A DNA stretch of 64,000 bases from DATKJS01 sp964551995 (GCA_964551995.1 CAZKFD010000013.1:186001-250000); one strand, 5' to 3'. Shown: positions 42,302 through 50,934, counted from the stretch's first letter. The notes: a model not told the origin generated them from the sequence alone. A program made the numbers and translations.

Positions 42302-43166
42302 ATTTCTCGCCTATCTGCGTCATGAGCGGAACGCCTCGGCCCATACCATCGTCGGCTACGAGCGTGATCTCCGGCAGCTTGCGGAGTACCTGCGGGAGAG
42401 CGGGGTCCGGTGGAACAGGGCGGGCAACGTCGTCCTGCGCGGCTTCCTGGCGTCGCTGCACGAGAGAAAGCTGGCGAAATCGACCATCGGCCGCAAGCTG
42501 GCCGCCATGCGATCCTTCTACGAGTTCTGCGTGAGGAGGGGGCGGATCGCGGAGAACCCGGCCCGGCTCCTGGCGACGCCCAAGCTGGAAAGACATGTGC
42601 CCTCCTTCCTGTCCGAGCAGGAGGCCGCGGGGCTCCTCGACCTGCCCCTGACCGACAAGCCCATCGACCTCCGGGACCGGGCGATCCTCGAGCTGTTCTA
42701 TGCGACGGGAATCCGGGTGAGCGAGCTCGTGGGGATCGACCTCGGCGACCTGCATCTCGGGGAACGGCTGGTCCGGGTCCGCGGCAAGGGAAAGAAAGAG
42801 CGGCTCGTGCCATTCGGACGGAAGGCGGCGGCGGCCCTTCAAGTCTACCTCCGGGTGCGGCCCGGTCTCCAGGCCGAAGCATCGTCGGAGAGCGCCGTCT
42901 TCCTCAACTACCGGGGCGAACGGCTGACGACACGGTCGGTCCAGCGCATGGTCCGAGCGGCCATCCGAAAGACGGCCGTGAACCGGAAGATCAGCCCCCA
43001 CTCGCTCCGGCATTCCTTCGCTTCTCATCTCCTCGGCCGGGGGGCGGACCTGCGTGTCATCCAGGAGCTTCTGGGCCACTCGAGCCTGGCCACGACGCAG
43101 AAGTACACCCACGTCGATCTCCGGCAGCTGCTCACCGTCTATAGAAAAAGCCATCCGCGGTCATGA
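42282..43166 (+). CDS. Tyrosine recombinase of the XerC/XerD type
   Basis: Resolves chromosome dimers at dif. The 294-residue protein has an N-terminal SAM-like DNA-binding domain (1-85) and the catalytic domain with all six residues visible: Arg in ATGIRVSELV, Lys in GKGKKERLV, His and Arg in HSLRHSFASHLL, His in LGHSSLATTQKYTH, with the nucleophile Tyr there. The topA-xerC order is common in bacteria. It is not flanked by phage genes or repeats, so a mobile integrase is unlikely. XerC versus XerD cannot be decided. Confidence 0.92.
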   Translation: MNKELSEFLAYLRHERNASAHTIVGYERDLRQLAEYLRESGVRWNRAGNVVLRGFLASLHERKLAKSTIGRKLAAMRSFYEFCVRRGRIAENPARLLATPKLERHVPSFLSEQEAAGLLDLPLTDKPIDLRDRAILELFYATGIRVSELVGIDLGDLHLGERLVRVRGKGKKERLVPFGRKAAAALQVYLRVRPGLQAEASSESAVFLNYRGERLTTRSVQRMVRAAIRKTAVNRKISPHSLRHSFASHLLGRGADLRVIQELLGHSSLATTQKYTHVDLRQLLTVYRKSHPRS

Positions 43167-43253
43167 GGCCGTGACCGGGCGCGGGGGGCGGAGTTGCGCC
43201 GGGCCGGCGGGCCAACGCGGGTTTCCCTTTTCCGGCGGATCTGTCGCCTTCCG

Positions 43254-43283
43254 TTGTCCACTCGGGCCTCAGTGATTTTATAT
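43254..43283 (+). promoter_or_regulatory. Possible promoter of the ComEA-like gene
   Basis: TTGTCC (43254-43259) and TTATAT (43278-43283) are separated by 18 bp, in a locally AT-rich stretch within the 199-bp gap after xerC/D. The leader is about 75 nt. Otherwise I see nothing in this gap. Confidence 0.45.
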
Positions 43284-43365
43284 CCTATTGATAATAAATA
43301 ATGTTGCAGGGAGACACGCTTGGCATCGCTCTTGCATTTCCGGACGGAGAAAGGAGGTCGTTTCC

Positions 43366-43677
43366 ATGACCGTAAGAACCAACAAAGGGCTGGCCTTAGG
43401 GCTGGCGGCAGCGCTTCTCGTCCTGTCCGTGTCCGGGGCCTATGGCCAGACGGGCGCCGCGAAGGCCAAAATCAACATCAACACGGCGAGCCAGGCCGAG
43501 CTCGAAACCCTGCCGAGGATCGGACCGGCCGTGGCCCGGAAGATCATCGAGTACCGGACCACGAACGGAGACTTCAAGAAGATCGAAGACATCATGAAGG
43601 TCAAAGGGATCAGTGAGAAGATCTTCGCCCAGATCAAGGACCTGATCACCGTCGGCCAGGATAGTCCAGCCAAATAG
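43366..43677 (+). CDS. Secreted ComEA-like helix-hairpin-helix protein
   Basis: A 103-residue protein with a signal peptide (about 1-28, ending VSGAYGQ) and two helix-hairpin-helix motifs: INTASQAELETLPRIGPAVA and the IEDIMKVKGISEKIFAQI block. This is the ComEA DNA-binding unit that receives transforming DNA in the periplasm. Many bacteria also have short paralogues of uncertain role. It has an ideal AAGGAGGT site. No ComEC gene is in the window. Confidence 0.88.
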   Translation: MTVRTNKGLALGLAAALLVLSVSGAYGQTGAAKAKININTASQAELETLPRIGPAVARKIIEYRTTNGDFKKIEDIMKVKGISEKIFAQIKDLITVGQDSPAK

Positions 43678-43679
43678 GC

Positions 43680-43700
43680 GGAAGGGGGCGTCCCCCTTCC
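43680..43700. terminator. GC hairpin between convergent comEA-like gene and rdgB
   Basis: GGAAGGGGG-CGT-CCCCCTTCC is a perfect 9-bp stem with a 3-nt loop, two bases after the comEA-like stop. There is no T run, so it may act as a stabiliser or a Rho-assisted terminator for either strand. Confidence 0.5.
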
Positions 43701-43718
43701 CCTCCGGCCCGGAAGGCC

Positions 43719-44333
43719 CTACCGGCCTTCTTCCTTGATATAGGCTTTGAGGAAAGCCCTGAGCTTGGCCAGGGCCCGGCCGCGATGACTGACCGCGCTC
43801 TTGAGCCGGGGAGGAAGTTCGGCGAAGGTCCTGCGGAGGGGAGGGTAGTAGAACAGAGGGTCGTAACCGAAGCCGTTTTCGCCCCGGGGTTCGAATGCGA
43901 TGCGACCTCGCACCTCGCCCCGGATTTCCTTGATTACCCGGCCGCCGTCGGCAAGGACCATGGCGCAGACAAAGCGGGCCCCCCGCGCGCGGCCGGGGAC
44001 GTTCCTGAGAAGCCGGAGCACCTTGCGGATATTCTTGGCGTCCGTGGGGCTGGGCCGGGAGAAGCGCGCCGAGCGGACGCCCGGGGCCCCGCCGAGCGCG
44101 TCGATCTCGAGGCCGGAGTCCTCGGCCAGGGTCAGGCCCTTCCACTTCCGGCCGTAAAACAGCCCCTTGGCCCGGGCGGTCTCCTCGAATGTCGCCCCTC
44201 GTTCGCGGTGGCCGACGCGCGGCAGGGCATCCCGGAGGCCGAGAACCGTCAGGGGCAGACCTTTCAAGGCGGCGCGGATCTCCCGGACCTTGCCCGGGTT
44301 GGTCGTCGCCAGGAGGAGGACGGTCCTACTCAA
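43719..44333 (-). CDS. rdgB: XTP/dITP diphosphatase (RdgB/HAM1)
   Basis: A house-cleaning pyrophosphatase for XTP, dITP and ITP. The 204-residue protein begins LLLATTNPGKVREI and contains TLAEDSGLEIDALGGAPGV and GFGYDPLFYYP, the family nucleotide and metal motifs, and ends SHRGRALAKL. The start is TTG 44333 overlapping the mgtC stop by 8 nt. Confidence 0.95.
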   Translation of the reverse strand: MSRTVLLLATTNPGKVREIRAALKGLPLTVLGLRDALPRVGHRERGATFEETARAKGLFYGRKWKGLTLAEDSGLEIDALGGAPGVRSARFSRPSPTDAKNIRKVLRLLRNVPGRARGARFVCAMVLADGGRVIKEIRGEVRGRIAFEPRGENGFGYDPLFYYPPLRRTFAELPPRLKSAVSHRGRALAKLRAFLKAYIKEEGR

Positions 44334-44973
44334 CCTTCAGCTCTTCGATGTCCGCGAGCTCGAACAGGCCCTGGTTGAATTCCTGCTCTTTCTCCTCGGC
44401 GGCGGAAAACAGGAAGCTCACGATGTAGGATTTCCCTTCGCCCTTCAGCGTCAGTTTCTCCAGCCGGATACCGTGATGCAGGGCGAGCTTGCGGAGGCTC
44501 GACAGGATGTAGGGCCGCTCGCTGAATTTGACGCGGTACTGGAACTGGGATTTCCGGAGGTAGAATTCCTCGACGCGCCGGAAGAGGACGAGCGTGAGGA
44601 TGGTCAGCGCGGTGAAGATGAGAGCCGGGACGTAATAGCCGGCCCCGATCACGAGGCCCAGGCCCGCCACGAGCCAGATCGTCGAGGCGGTCGTCAGTCC
44701 GGCGATCACTCCGCGCTCGTGGAGGATGGTTCCCGCCCCGAGGAAGCCGACCCCGGTGACGACGCCGGCCGCCATCCGGATCATTGTGTCGGTCGTGCCG
44801 CCCTTGGCCTGGATGAGAAGTACGGCCATGGTCATCATCATGGCCGAGCCGACGCAAACGAGAATGTTCGTCCGGAAGCCGGCCGGCTTTTGGCTGGCCT
44901 CCCTCTCGAGGCCGATCAGTCCCCCCAGGGCGATAGCCAGCACCAGTTTCAGGATGACTTGGATGATGTCCAT
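44326..44973 (-). CDS. MgtC/SapB family membrane protein
   Basis: A 215-residue protein with about four to five N-terminal membrane helices and a cytoplasmic C-terminal ACT-like domain (about 145-215). The family signature is GLIGLEREASQKPAGFRTNI and GVGFLGAGTILHE. MgtC homologues inhibit or modulate ATP synthase and magnesium responses in some pathogens; here the role is unknown. It is coupled to rdgB. Confidence 0.9.
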   Translation of the reverse strand: MDIIQVILKLVLAIALGGLIGLEREASQKPAGFRTNILVCVGSAMMMTMAVLLIQAKGGTTDTMIRMAAGVVTGVGFLGAGTILHERGVIAGLTTASTIWLVAGLGLVIGAGYYVPALIFTALTILTLVLFRRVEEFYLRKSQFQYRVKFSERPYILSSLRKLALHHGIRLEKLTLKGEGKSYIVSFLFSAAEEKEQEFNQGLFELADIEELKVE

Positions 44974-45031
44974 GGAATCTCCCCTCCGGAAGGTTCGCGG
45001 CCTCTGCCCGAAGCGCCGGTTTCCGTCCCTT

Positions 45032-45060
45032 TATTTAGCACCTGAGGGGGAGGTTGTCAA
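45032..45060 (-). promoter_or_regulatory. Possible promoter of mgtC-rdgB
   Basis: On the minus strand TTGACA (45055-45060) and TAAATA (45032-45037) are separated by 17 bp, about 60 bp upstream of the mgtC ATG. The -10 is a weak match. Confidence 0.45.
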
Positions 45061-45082
45061 TTCCGGTCCCGGCCGGCGGCTC

Positions 45083-45111
45083 TGGAGAAATCCCCCGGAT
45101 CGTGCTAAAAT
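45083..45111 (+). promoter_or_regulatory. Promoter of eno
   Basis: TGGAGA (45083-45088) and TAAAAT (45106-45111) are separated by 17 bp, with a TGC extended -10. It leaves a leader of about 75 nt and a GGAG site before ATG 45192. Confidence 0.5.
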
Positions 45112-45191
45112 TTTTCGAACAGTCGGCGGCCGCGAGCGTTTCTGCGGTGAGGCCCTTTTCGGCGGGCCGGCCAGAGCAAGGAGAGTCGAAA

Positions 45192-46475
45192 ATGTCCACT
45201 TTTATCAAGAGAGTCCATGCCCGAGAGATCCTCGATTCCCGAGGCAATCCGACGGTCGAGGTTGAGGTCGCGCTAGACGACGGCTCATCGGCGCGGGCCG
45301 CCGTCCCATCCGGGGCCTCGACGGGGGTTCACGAAGCCCTGGAGCTCAGGGACGGGGAAAAGAGCCGTTACCAGGGCAAAGGCGTTCTCAAGGCGGTCGA
45401 GCACGTTAATATCGACATCGCCGAGGCGGTGCGGGATCTGGACGCCCTCGACCAGGCCGGTGTGGACAAGGCTATATTGACCCTCGACGGGACGGATAAC
45501 AAGGGCAAGCTCGGGGCCAACGCCATCTTGGGCGTGAGCCTGGCCGTGGCGCGCGCGGCGGCCGCGTCCGTACGGCTGCCCCTGTATCGCTATCTCGGCG
45601 GCATCTCGGCCAGCCTGCTGCCGGTGCCCATGTTCAACATCCTGAACGGCGGAGTGCACGCCAATTGGCAGAGCACCGACCTCCAGGAGTTCATGATCGC
45701 TCCGGTCGGGGCCCCGAGCTTCCGCGAGGCCCTGCGCTGGGGCGCCGAGATCTATCACGTCCTCAAGGGCGTCTTGAAGGGCGCCGGGTTGTCGACGGGT
45801 GTCGGCGACGAGGGCGGGTTCGCTCCGGCCTTCAAGAAGAACGCCGAAGCCGTCGAGACCATTCTGAAGGCAATCGAGAAAGCGGGCTACAGGCCCGGCG
45901 ACGACATCGTGCTGGCCGTGGACGGGGCGACGAGCGGGATCTGCGAGGACGGCCTGTACCATCTGCGGACCGAGAATAAGAAAGTGGGGGCCGAAGAAAT
46001 GGTCCGGATGTATGAAGCCTGGGTCCGCAAATATCCGATCCTCGTCCTTGAGGACGGTCTGGCCGAAGACGATTGGGGCGGATGGAAGCTTCTGAACCGG
46101 GCCCTCGGCGATAAGATCGAGCTCGTCGGAGACGACCTCTTCGCCACGAACGTCAAGCGCATCGCGAAGGGGATCGCGGAGAACGCCGCCAACGCCGTCC
46201 TGATCAAGCTCAACCAGATCGGGACGCTGACGGAAACCGTGGCTGCGATCGGCTTGGCTCGCAAGGCGGGTTGGGGGGCCATGATCTCCCATCGGAGCGG
46301 CGAGACGGTCGACAGCTTCATCGCCGACCTCACGGTGGCCATGGGCACCGGACATCTCAAGACCGGGGCGCCCTGCCGAGGCGAGAGGGTCGAGAAATAC
46401 AACCAGCTCCTGAGGATCGAGGAGGAGCTCGGCTCCAACGCCGTTTATGCGGGGCGGAAAGCGTTCGTTCGGTGA
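45192..46475 (+). CDS. eno: Enolase
   Basis: Converts 2-phosphoglycerate to phosphoenolpyruvate in glycolysis. The 427-residue protein opens VHAREILDSRGNPTVEVEV and has GASTGVHEALELRD, the metal-ligand regions VLAVDGATS and VLEDGLAEDDW, and LIKLNQIGTLTET plus the catalytic SHRSGETVD loop. ATG 45192 is chosen over an upstream frame extension. The gene is monocistronic or followed by a small membrane ORF. Confidence 0.97.
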   Translation: MSTFIKRVHAREILDSRGNPTVEVEVALDDGSSARAAVPSGASTGVHEALELRDGEKSRYQGKGVLKAVEHVNIDIAEAVRDLDALDQAGVDKAILTLDGTDNKGKLGANAILGVSLAVARAAAASVRLPLYRYLGGISASLLPVPMFNILNGGVHANWQSTDLQEFMIAPVGAPSFREALRWGAEIYHVLKGVLKGAGLSTGVGDEGGFAPAFKKNAEAVETILKAIEKAGYRPGDDIVLAVDGATSGICEDGLYHLRTENKKVGAEEMVRMYEAWVRKYPILVLEDGLAEDDWGGWKLLNRALGDKIELVGDDLFATNVKRIAKGIAENAANAVLIKLNQIGTLTETVAAIGLARKAGWGAMISHRSGETVDSFIADLTVAMGTGHLKTGAPCRGERVEKYNQLLRIEEELGSNAVYAGRKAFVR

Positions 46476-46494
46476 TGCCCGTCGAGGGGCGCGA

Positions 46495-46674
46495 GTGTGG
46501 GGGATCGTCTTTTTCGTCAGCCTGATTTTCGCCCCTCTGGCCGCCGCCTTCGCCATCACTGACGCGGGGTATGCCAAGCACTTTGTAGTCAAGCGGCGTG
46601 TCCTTCAGCGATCGTTGGAGACGGCCCTCGCGGCGCCCGCTTTCTTCTTGATCGTGCCGCCGCTGCTCGTCTAG
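46495..46674 (+). CDS. Possible small membrane protein after eno
   Basis: From a GTG at 46495 this reads 59 residues with a hydrophobic helix (VFFVSLIFAPLAAAFAI), a basic middle and a second hydrophobic C terminus. The same frame opens at ATG 46447 inside eno. There is no strong ribosome binding site and no recognised family. Hydrophobic pattern and position in the eno operon favour coding; certainty is low. Confidence 0.4.
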   Translation: MWGIVFFVSLIFAPLAAAFAITDAGYAKHFVVKRRVLQRSLETALAAPAFFLIVPPLLV

Positions 46675-46700
46675 CTCATTCCGGCTCCCTAAGAAATCCC

Positions 46701-46729
46701 TTGACATCCCGGCTTCTCCCATGTTAAAT
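46701..46729 (+). promoter_or_regulatory. Promoter of the rrf2-pstSCAB operon
   Basis: TTGACA (46701-46706) and TTAAAT (46724-46729) are separated by 17 bp. The likely start of transcription falls within the operator-like repeats that follow, as expected for autorepression. Confidence 0.6.
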
Positions 46730-46757
46730 GATTTAGTCTATTGATTTAGTCGACTAA
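46729..46757 (+). promoter_or_regulatory. Operator-like repeats in front of the Rrf2 gene
   Basis: TGATTTAGTC occurs twice (46729-46738 and 46742-46751) with a 13-bp period. The second copy merges into the perfect palindrome TTAGTCGACTAA (46746-46757). The GACT/AGTC half-sites resemble type 1 IscR/Rrf2 boxes. The element overlaps the expected transcription start and ends 11 bp before the ATG. Confidence 0.55.
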
Positions 46758-46768
46758 GAGCAGAACCG

Positions 46769-47227
46769 ATGCGGCTTTCGACGAAGGGCGAATACGCGAG
46801 CCGAGCGATGCTCGAGCTCTCCCTCCGTCATGAGACCGGCCCCCTTCATATCCGGGAGATATCCGAGGCCCAGAACATCCCCCTGCGGTTCCTGGAGCAG
46901 ATCCTCCTCCTCCTAAAGCGCGCCGGATACCTCAAGAGCCGCAAGGGCCAGAGGGGCGGCTATGTCCTGTCGAAGCCGCCGTCGGAGATCACCGTGGCCG
47001 AGGTCATCCGGGTTATGGACGGGCCGCTGGCCCCGATCGACTGCGTCAGTGTCATGGCGCACGAGGCCTGCCCGATGGAAACGGCGTGCGGGTTGCGGTG
47101 GCTGTGGAAGGACGTCCGTGATGCCGTGGCGGGGATTCTGGAGCAGACGACTTTCGCCGATCTCGTGGCGAGGAGCAGGCTCGCGCGGCAGGCCGGACGG
47201 CCGGCGCGCAGCCGGAGCGGGCGATGA
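46769..47227 (+). CDS. Rrf2-family regulator with putative Fe-S cysteines
   Basis: A 152-residue winged-helix regulator. The opening MRLSTKGEYASRAMLELSL and the GQRGGYVLSKPPSEITVAEV wing are typical of Rrf2. A three-cysteine segment (DCVSVMAHEACPMETAC, about residues 91-107) matches the cluster-ligand region of IscR, NsrR and RirA-like members, so it may sense iron, redox state or NO. The stop overlaps the pstS ATG by 4 nt, coupling a Fe-S type sensor to phosphate transport. Confidence 0.9.
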   Translation: MRLSTKGEYASRAMLELSLRHETGPLHIREISEAQNIPLRFLEQILLLLKRAGYLKSRKGQRGGYVLSKPPSEITVAEVIRVMDGPLAPIDCVSVMAHEACPMETACGLRWLWKDVRDAVAGILEQTTFADLVARSRLARQAGRPARSRSGR

Positions 47228-48198
47228 GAAAAGGGGTCCTGGCACTGATCGTGGTTCTCGGAGCGGCCTTCGCCGCCCCGAGGCTCTCCGGGCGGCCGGC
47301 GCGCGAGGAATTGCGCGGGCGCCTCTCGGTCTCCGGCGCGTGGGCCCTCTATCCCCTGGCCATCAAGTGGGCCGAGGAGTTCCAGCGGCTCCATCCCGGG
47401 GTCCGGATCGACATCCAGGCCGGCGGCGCGGGCAAGGGCGTCGCCGACGTCCTGGGCGGTGCGGTCGATATCGGCATGGCCTCGCGGGAGATCAGCCCGG
47501 CCGAACGGGAGAAGGGCGCCGTGGCTGTGGCCGTCGCCAAGGACGCCGTCGTGGCGACCCTGAACCCGAAGAACCCATTTCTGGACGATCTCAGGCGCCG
47601 GGGCCTCAGGAAAGAGGACTTGGTCCGGATCTGGATCACGCAGACCGCCCGGACGTGGGGGGCGCTCGTCGGCCGGACTGACGGCGCCGCGATTCATGTC
47701 TATACCCGCTCGGACGCCTGCGGTGCCGCGGAAACCTGGGCGGCCTATCTCGGCCGGCGGCAGGAGGACCTCGCCGGCGTCGGCGTCTACGGGGACCCCG
47801 GGCTGGCCGAAGCCGTTAAGCGGGATCCTCTCGGGATCGGCTACAACAATATCAGTTTCGCCTACGACCTCAAGACGAACAAGCCGGTCGATGGGCTTGC
47901 GATCTGCCCCCTCGACCTCAACGGCAACGGCCGGCTTGACCCCGAGGAGCGGATCTACGACACGCGCAGCGACCTCATCCGGGCGATCGCCGCGAACGTC
48001 TATCCGTCCCCCCCGGCCAGGGATCTCTATTTCGTCATGAGGGGACGTCCGGGGGGCTCCCCGCTGGTCGAATTCATGAAGTGGGTTCTGACCGACGGGC
48101 AGAAGTACGTGACGGAGATGGGATACCTTCCCCTCGGTCCCGAACGGACCGCGCGGAGCCTGGCCCTGGTCGGGGGTCCCGGAGCGGGCAGGAAATGA
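47224..48198 (+). CDS. pstS: Phosphate ABC transporter substrate-binding protein PstS
   Basis: A 324-residue periplasmic binding protein. It has a signal peptide (about 1-20) and the PstS-type fold with LSVSGAWALYPLAIKWAEEF, the glycine-rich phosphate site (QAGGAGKGVADVLGG), MASREISPAE and a YTRSDACGAAETW segment. Followed by pstC, pstA and pstB with overlaps, which supports phosphate as the cargo, although related tungstate or sulfate binding proteins cannot be fully excluded. The ATG overlaps the rrf2 stop. Confidence 0.88.
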   Translation: MRKGVLALIVVLGAAFAAPRLSGRPAREELRGRLSVSGAWALYPLAIKWAEEFQRLHPGVRIDIQAGGAGKGVADVLGGAVDIGMASREISPAEREKGAVAVAVAKDAVVATLNPKNPFLDDLRRRGLRKEDLVRIWITQTARTWGALVGRTDGAAIHVYTRSDACGAAETWAAYLGRRQEDLAGVGVYGDPGLAEAVKRDPLGIGYNNISFAYDLKTNKPVDGLAICPLDLNGNGRLDPEERIYDTRSDLIRAIAANVYPSPPARDLYFVMRGRPGGSPLVEFMKWVLTDGQKYVTEMGYLPLGPERTARSLALVGGPGAGRK

Positions 48199-49079
48199 GA
48201 CTGTTCAAGGACGCTTTGGCCCGCCGGGGGATGTCCGTTCTCGCCGTTCTCCCGGGCCTCCTCGTCCTATTCATCGTCCTGGGCCTGTTCCTCAAGTCGA
48301 GGGCCGTCCTTGCGGTGCAGCCGCTGGCCCGGGTCTTGTTCGGCTCGTCCTGGCATCCTCTTCACGGCAGCTTCGGGCTCTTCCCCTTCATCATGGGGAC
48401 GGTCTGGGTCACCGTGACGGCCCTCCTCCTGGCCGTTCCCGTTTCGATCCTCACGGCGATCTATCTTTCGGAGTTCGCCCCACGTTTCGTCCGGGAATTC
48501 GCACGCCCCATCGTCGACCTCCTGGCCGGCCTGCCGTCGGTCGTCTACGGCCTCTGGGGTGTCCTTCTCATCGTGCCGTTCGTCGGCCGCTGGCTCGCGC
48601 CCCTCTTCGGTGTCGCCTCGACGGGATACAGCGTTCTCGCGGGCGGAATGGTCCTGGCCGTCATGATCTTTCCGACCATCATCCACGTTTCGCTGGAAGT
48701 CTTTGCCTCTATTCCCTTTTCGCTGCGCGAGGCGTCCTTCTCCCTGGGAGCGACCCGCTGGGAGACGGCCCGTTGCGTCGTCCTGAGAAAGGGAACGCCG
48801 GGGATCCTGGCGGCCTCGGTCCTCGGTTTCTCCCGGGCCTTCGGCGAAACCATGGCCGTCCTGATGGTGGCCGGGAACGTACCCGCGGCTCCGACCTCCC
48901 TGTTCGACCCCGGCTATCCGCTTCCGGCCCTCATCGCCAACAACTACGGCGAGATGATGTCCGTGCCCCTGTATGATTCAGCTCTGATGCTGGCTGCCCT
49001 GGTCCTGCTCGCGGTCGTGCTCTTTTTCAACGTCCTGGCCCGGAGGATCCTGATCCGGGTCGAACGGAGGGTCCGTTGA
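48195..49079 (+). CDS. pstC: Phosphate ABC transporter permease PstC
   Basis: A 294-residue inner-membrane permease with six predicted helices. The LAGLPSVVYGLWGVL segment and the EAA loop (REASFSLGATRWETARCVVL) are typical of PstC/PstA. The start ATG 48195 overlaps the pstS stop by 4 nt; a longer upstream frame lies within pstS. It pairs with PstA to form the channel. Confidence 0.92.
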   Translation: MRLFKDALARRGMSVLAVLPGLLVLFIVLGLFLKSRAVLAVQPLARVLFGSSWHPLHGSFGLFPFIMGTVWVTVTALLLAVPVSILTAIYLSEFAPRFVREFARPIVDLLAGLPSVVYGLWGVLLIVPFVGRWLAPLFGVASTGYSVLAGGMVLAVMIFPTIIHVSLEVFASIPFSLREASFSLGATRWETARCVVLRKGTPGILAASVLGFSRAFGETMAVLMVAGNVPAAPTSLFDPGYPLPALIANNYGEMMSVPLYDSALMLAALVLLAVVLFFNVLARRILIRVERRVR

Positions 49080-49954
49080 CGCCCCGCCGCTGCCGCGAAA
49101 ACTTGGCCGCCAGAAAGAGAGTCGAGGCCTTTTTCAAATGCCTCATGGTCCTTTCCACGGCCCTCGTCATCGCCAGCCTTCTGCTCATCGTCGGGACGAT
49201 CGTCTGGAAGGGGTTTCCCGCCCTGAGCCTGTCGATGATCACCCGGACGCCCCGGGGCGGTTTTTACATCGGCAAAGAGGGAGGGATCCTGAACGCCATT
49301 GTCGGCTCCCTGGACTTGGCCTTTGGGGCCACGGCCCTGGCTTTCCTCCTCAGCCTGCCGCTCGCCCTTTACCTCAATGTTTACCAGAGCCGCGGCTCGA
49401 AGACGGCCGCCGGGACGCGGTTCTTCCTCGACGTCCTCTGGGGAGTGCCGTCGATCGTCTACGGCGCCTTCGGCTTCCTGACCATGATGTTTTTCGGCCT
49501 CCGGGCCTCCCTTCTCGCCGGGATCCTGACGGTGGCCCTCATCGAGTTCCCCATCATGACCCGGGCCATGGACGAGGTCGTGAGGCTCGTGCCCCGGGAG
49601 CTCCGGGAGGCCTCGGCCTCGCTCGGCGCCACGCGATTCGAGACAGCTGTCAGAGTGGTCATCCGCCAGTGCCTCCCCGGCCTCCTGACGGCCGTCCTGA
49701 TGGCCTTCGGGCGGGGCATCGGCGACGCGGCCTCGGTCTTGTTCACGGCCGGATTCACGGACCGCGTCCCGGCGTCCCTGCTCGACCCGGCCGCCACCCT
49801 GCCGCTCGCGATCTTCTTCCAGCTGGGGACGCCCTTACCCGAAGTCCAGCAGCGGGCCTATGCCTCGGCCGTCGTCCTGACCCTCGTCATCCTCGCGGTG
49901 AGCGTCGGGGGGCGGATGATCATGCGGAGATTCACGCGCCATGTCGTCAAATGA
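49076..49954 (+). CDS. pstA: Phosphate ABC transporter permease PstA
   Basis: A 292-residue permease, homologous to PstC, with six helices and the EAA loop (LREASASLGATRFETAVRVV). DVLWGVPSIVYGAFGF matches the Pst permease signature. The start is TTG 49076, sharing TTGA with the pstC stop; a methionine after about 22 residues is an alternative start. pstB follows 15 bp later. Confidence 0.92.
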   Translation: MTPRRCRENLAARKRVEAFFKCLMVLSTALVIASLLLIVGTIVWKGFPALSLSMITRTPRGGFYIGKEGGILNAIVGSLDLAFGATALAFLLSLPLALYLNVYQSRGSKTAAGTRFFLDVLWGVPSIVYGAFGFLTMMFFGLRASLLAGILTVALIEFPIMTRAMDEVVRLVPRELREASASLGATRFETAVRVVIRQCLPGLLTAVLMAFGRGIGDAASVLFTAGFTDRVPASLLDPAATLPLAIFFQLGTPLPEVQQRAYASAVVLTLVILAVSVGGRMIMRRFTRHVVK

Positions 49955-49969
49955 TGAGCGGGGCCGCCG

Positions 49970-50731
49970 ATGAGCGAAAGCGCCCCGATCAGCGTCCGCG
50001 GGCTGAGCGTTTTCTACGGCGGCCTCCAGGTCCTGAAGGACGTCGACCTGGAGATTCCCGAGAAGAAGATCACGGTCGTCGTCGGGCCTTCGGGCTGCGG
50101 CAAAACGACGCTCCTCAAATCGCTGAACCGGCTGCTCGACGAGGCGGACGGGGTCCGGGTCGAAGGGGAGATTCTCGTCGACGGGGAGGACATCTATGCG
50201 CCGGGGGTCGAAGTGACCCGGATCCGGAAGAAGATGGGACTCCTGTCCCAGAGACCGCAGGTCCTGCCGATGTCGATCTACGATAATGTCGCTTACGGCC
50301 CGAGGATCCACGGCGAGCGCTCCCGCCCCGCCCTCGACCGGACCGTCGAGCACTTCCTGAAAGTCGCCGGGCTGTGGGCGGAGGTCAGCGACAGGCTTCA
50401 CCATCCTGCCTCCGAGCTCTCCGTCGGCCAGCAGCAGAGGCTCTGCCTGGCCCGCGGCCTGGCCGTCGAGCCGGAGATCATCCTCGGAGACGAGCCGACC
50501 TCGGCCCTTGACCCCCAGTCCAGCCAGAACGTCGAACGGAGGCTGATGGAGCTCAAAAAGGACTATACGGTCGTCGTCGTGACGCACATCCTTCGGCAGG
50601 CCCGCCGGATCGCCGATCACCTCGCCTTTCTCTTTCTCGGCGAGCTCGTCGAGCACGGCCCGGCCGGAGAGCTCTTCGCCGCTCCCAGGGACCCGCGGAC
50701 CCGGGCCTACCTGACGGGGGAAATCAGCTGA
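49970..50731 (+). CDS. pstB: Phosphate ABC transporter ATP-binding protein PstB
   Basis: A 253-residue ABC ATPase. It has Walker A GPSGCGKTTLL, the Q loop near LLSQRPQVLP, the PstB-typical YDNVAYGPRIHG, the signature ELSVGQQQRLCLARGLA, Walker B IILGDEPTSALDP and the H-loop VVVTHILRQARR. The usual PstB RMVFQKPNPFP segment is replaced by KMGLLSQRPQVLP. The operon ends here; no phoU, phoR or phoB is adjacent. Confidence 0.92.
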   Translation: MSESAPISVRGLSVFYGGLQVLKDVDLEIPEKKITVVVGPSGCGKTTLLKSLNRLLDEADGVRVEGEILVDGEDIYAPGVEVTRIRKKMGLLSQRPQVLPMSIYDNVAYGPRIHGERSRPALDRTVEHFLKVAGLWAEVSDRLHHPASELSVGQQQRLCLARGLAVEPEIILGDEPTSALDPQSSQNVERRLMELKKDYTVVVVTHILRQARRIADHLAFLFLGELVEHGPAGELFAAPRDPRTRAYLTGEIS

Positions 50732-50905
50732 TCTTCTTGGCCCGCGGCTTCCGGTTGAGCTCCGGGGGTTCCGGGCCTGCCTTTCTGTCTTGAGAGTACG
50801 GGCCCGTCCGGGAGAATCCGGGCGGCGGGGGTTCTCGGCCGGGCATCGGGGCCGTTTTCTTCGGCCGTCGCCCCCCTGTGGGCTTGCCAAACGGCCAAAT
50901 TCCAT

Positions 50906-50934
50906 TTGACAAAAAAGAACCCATGTTATATTTT
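50906..50934 (+). promoter_or_regulatory. Promoter of gdhA
   Basis: TTGACA (50906-50911) is followed at 17 bp by TATTTT (50929-50934), within an overlapping TTATATTTT. The stretch from 50732 to this point shows nothing else. The leader to ATG 51118 is about 175 nt. Confidence 0.5.

Noticed and set aside
42282..43166. The tyrosine recombinase as the integrase of a mobile element
   Set aside because: It is embedded between topA and housekeeping genes, with no flanking att-like repeats, phage genes or tRNA target.
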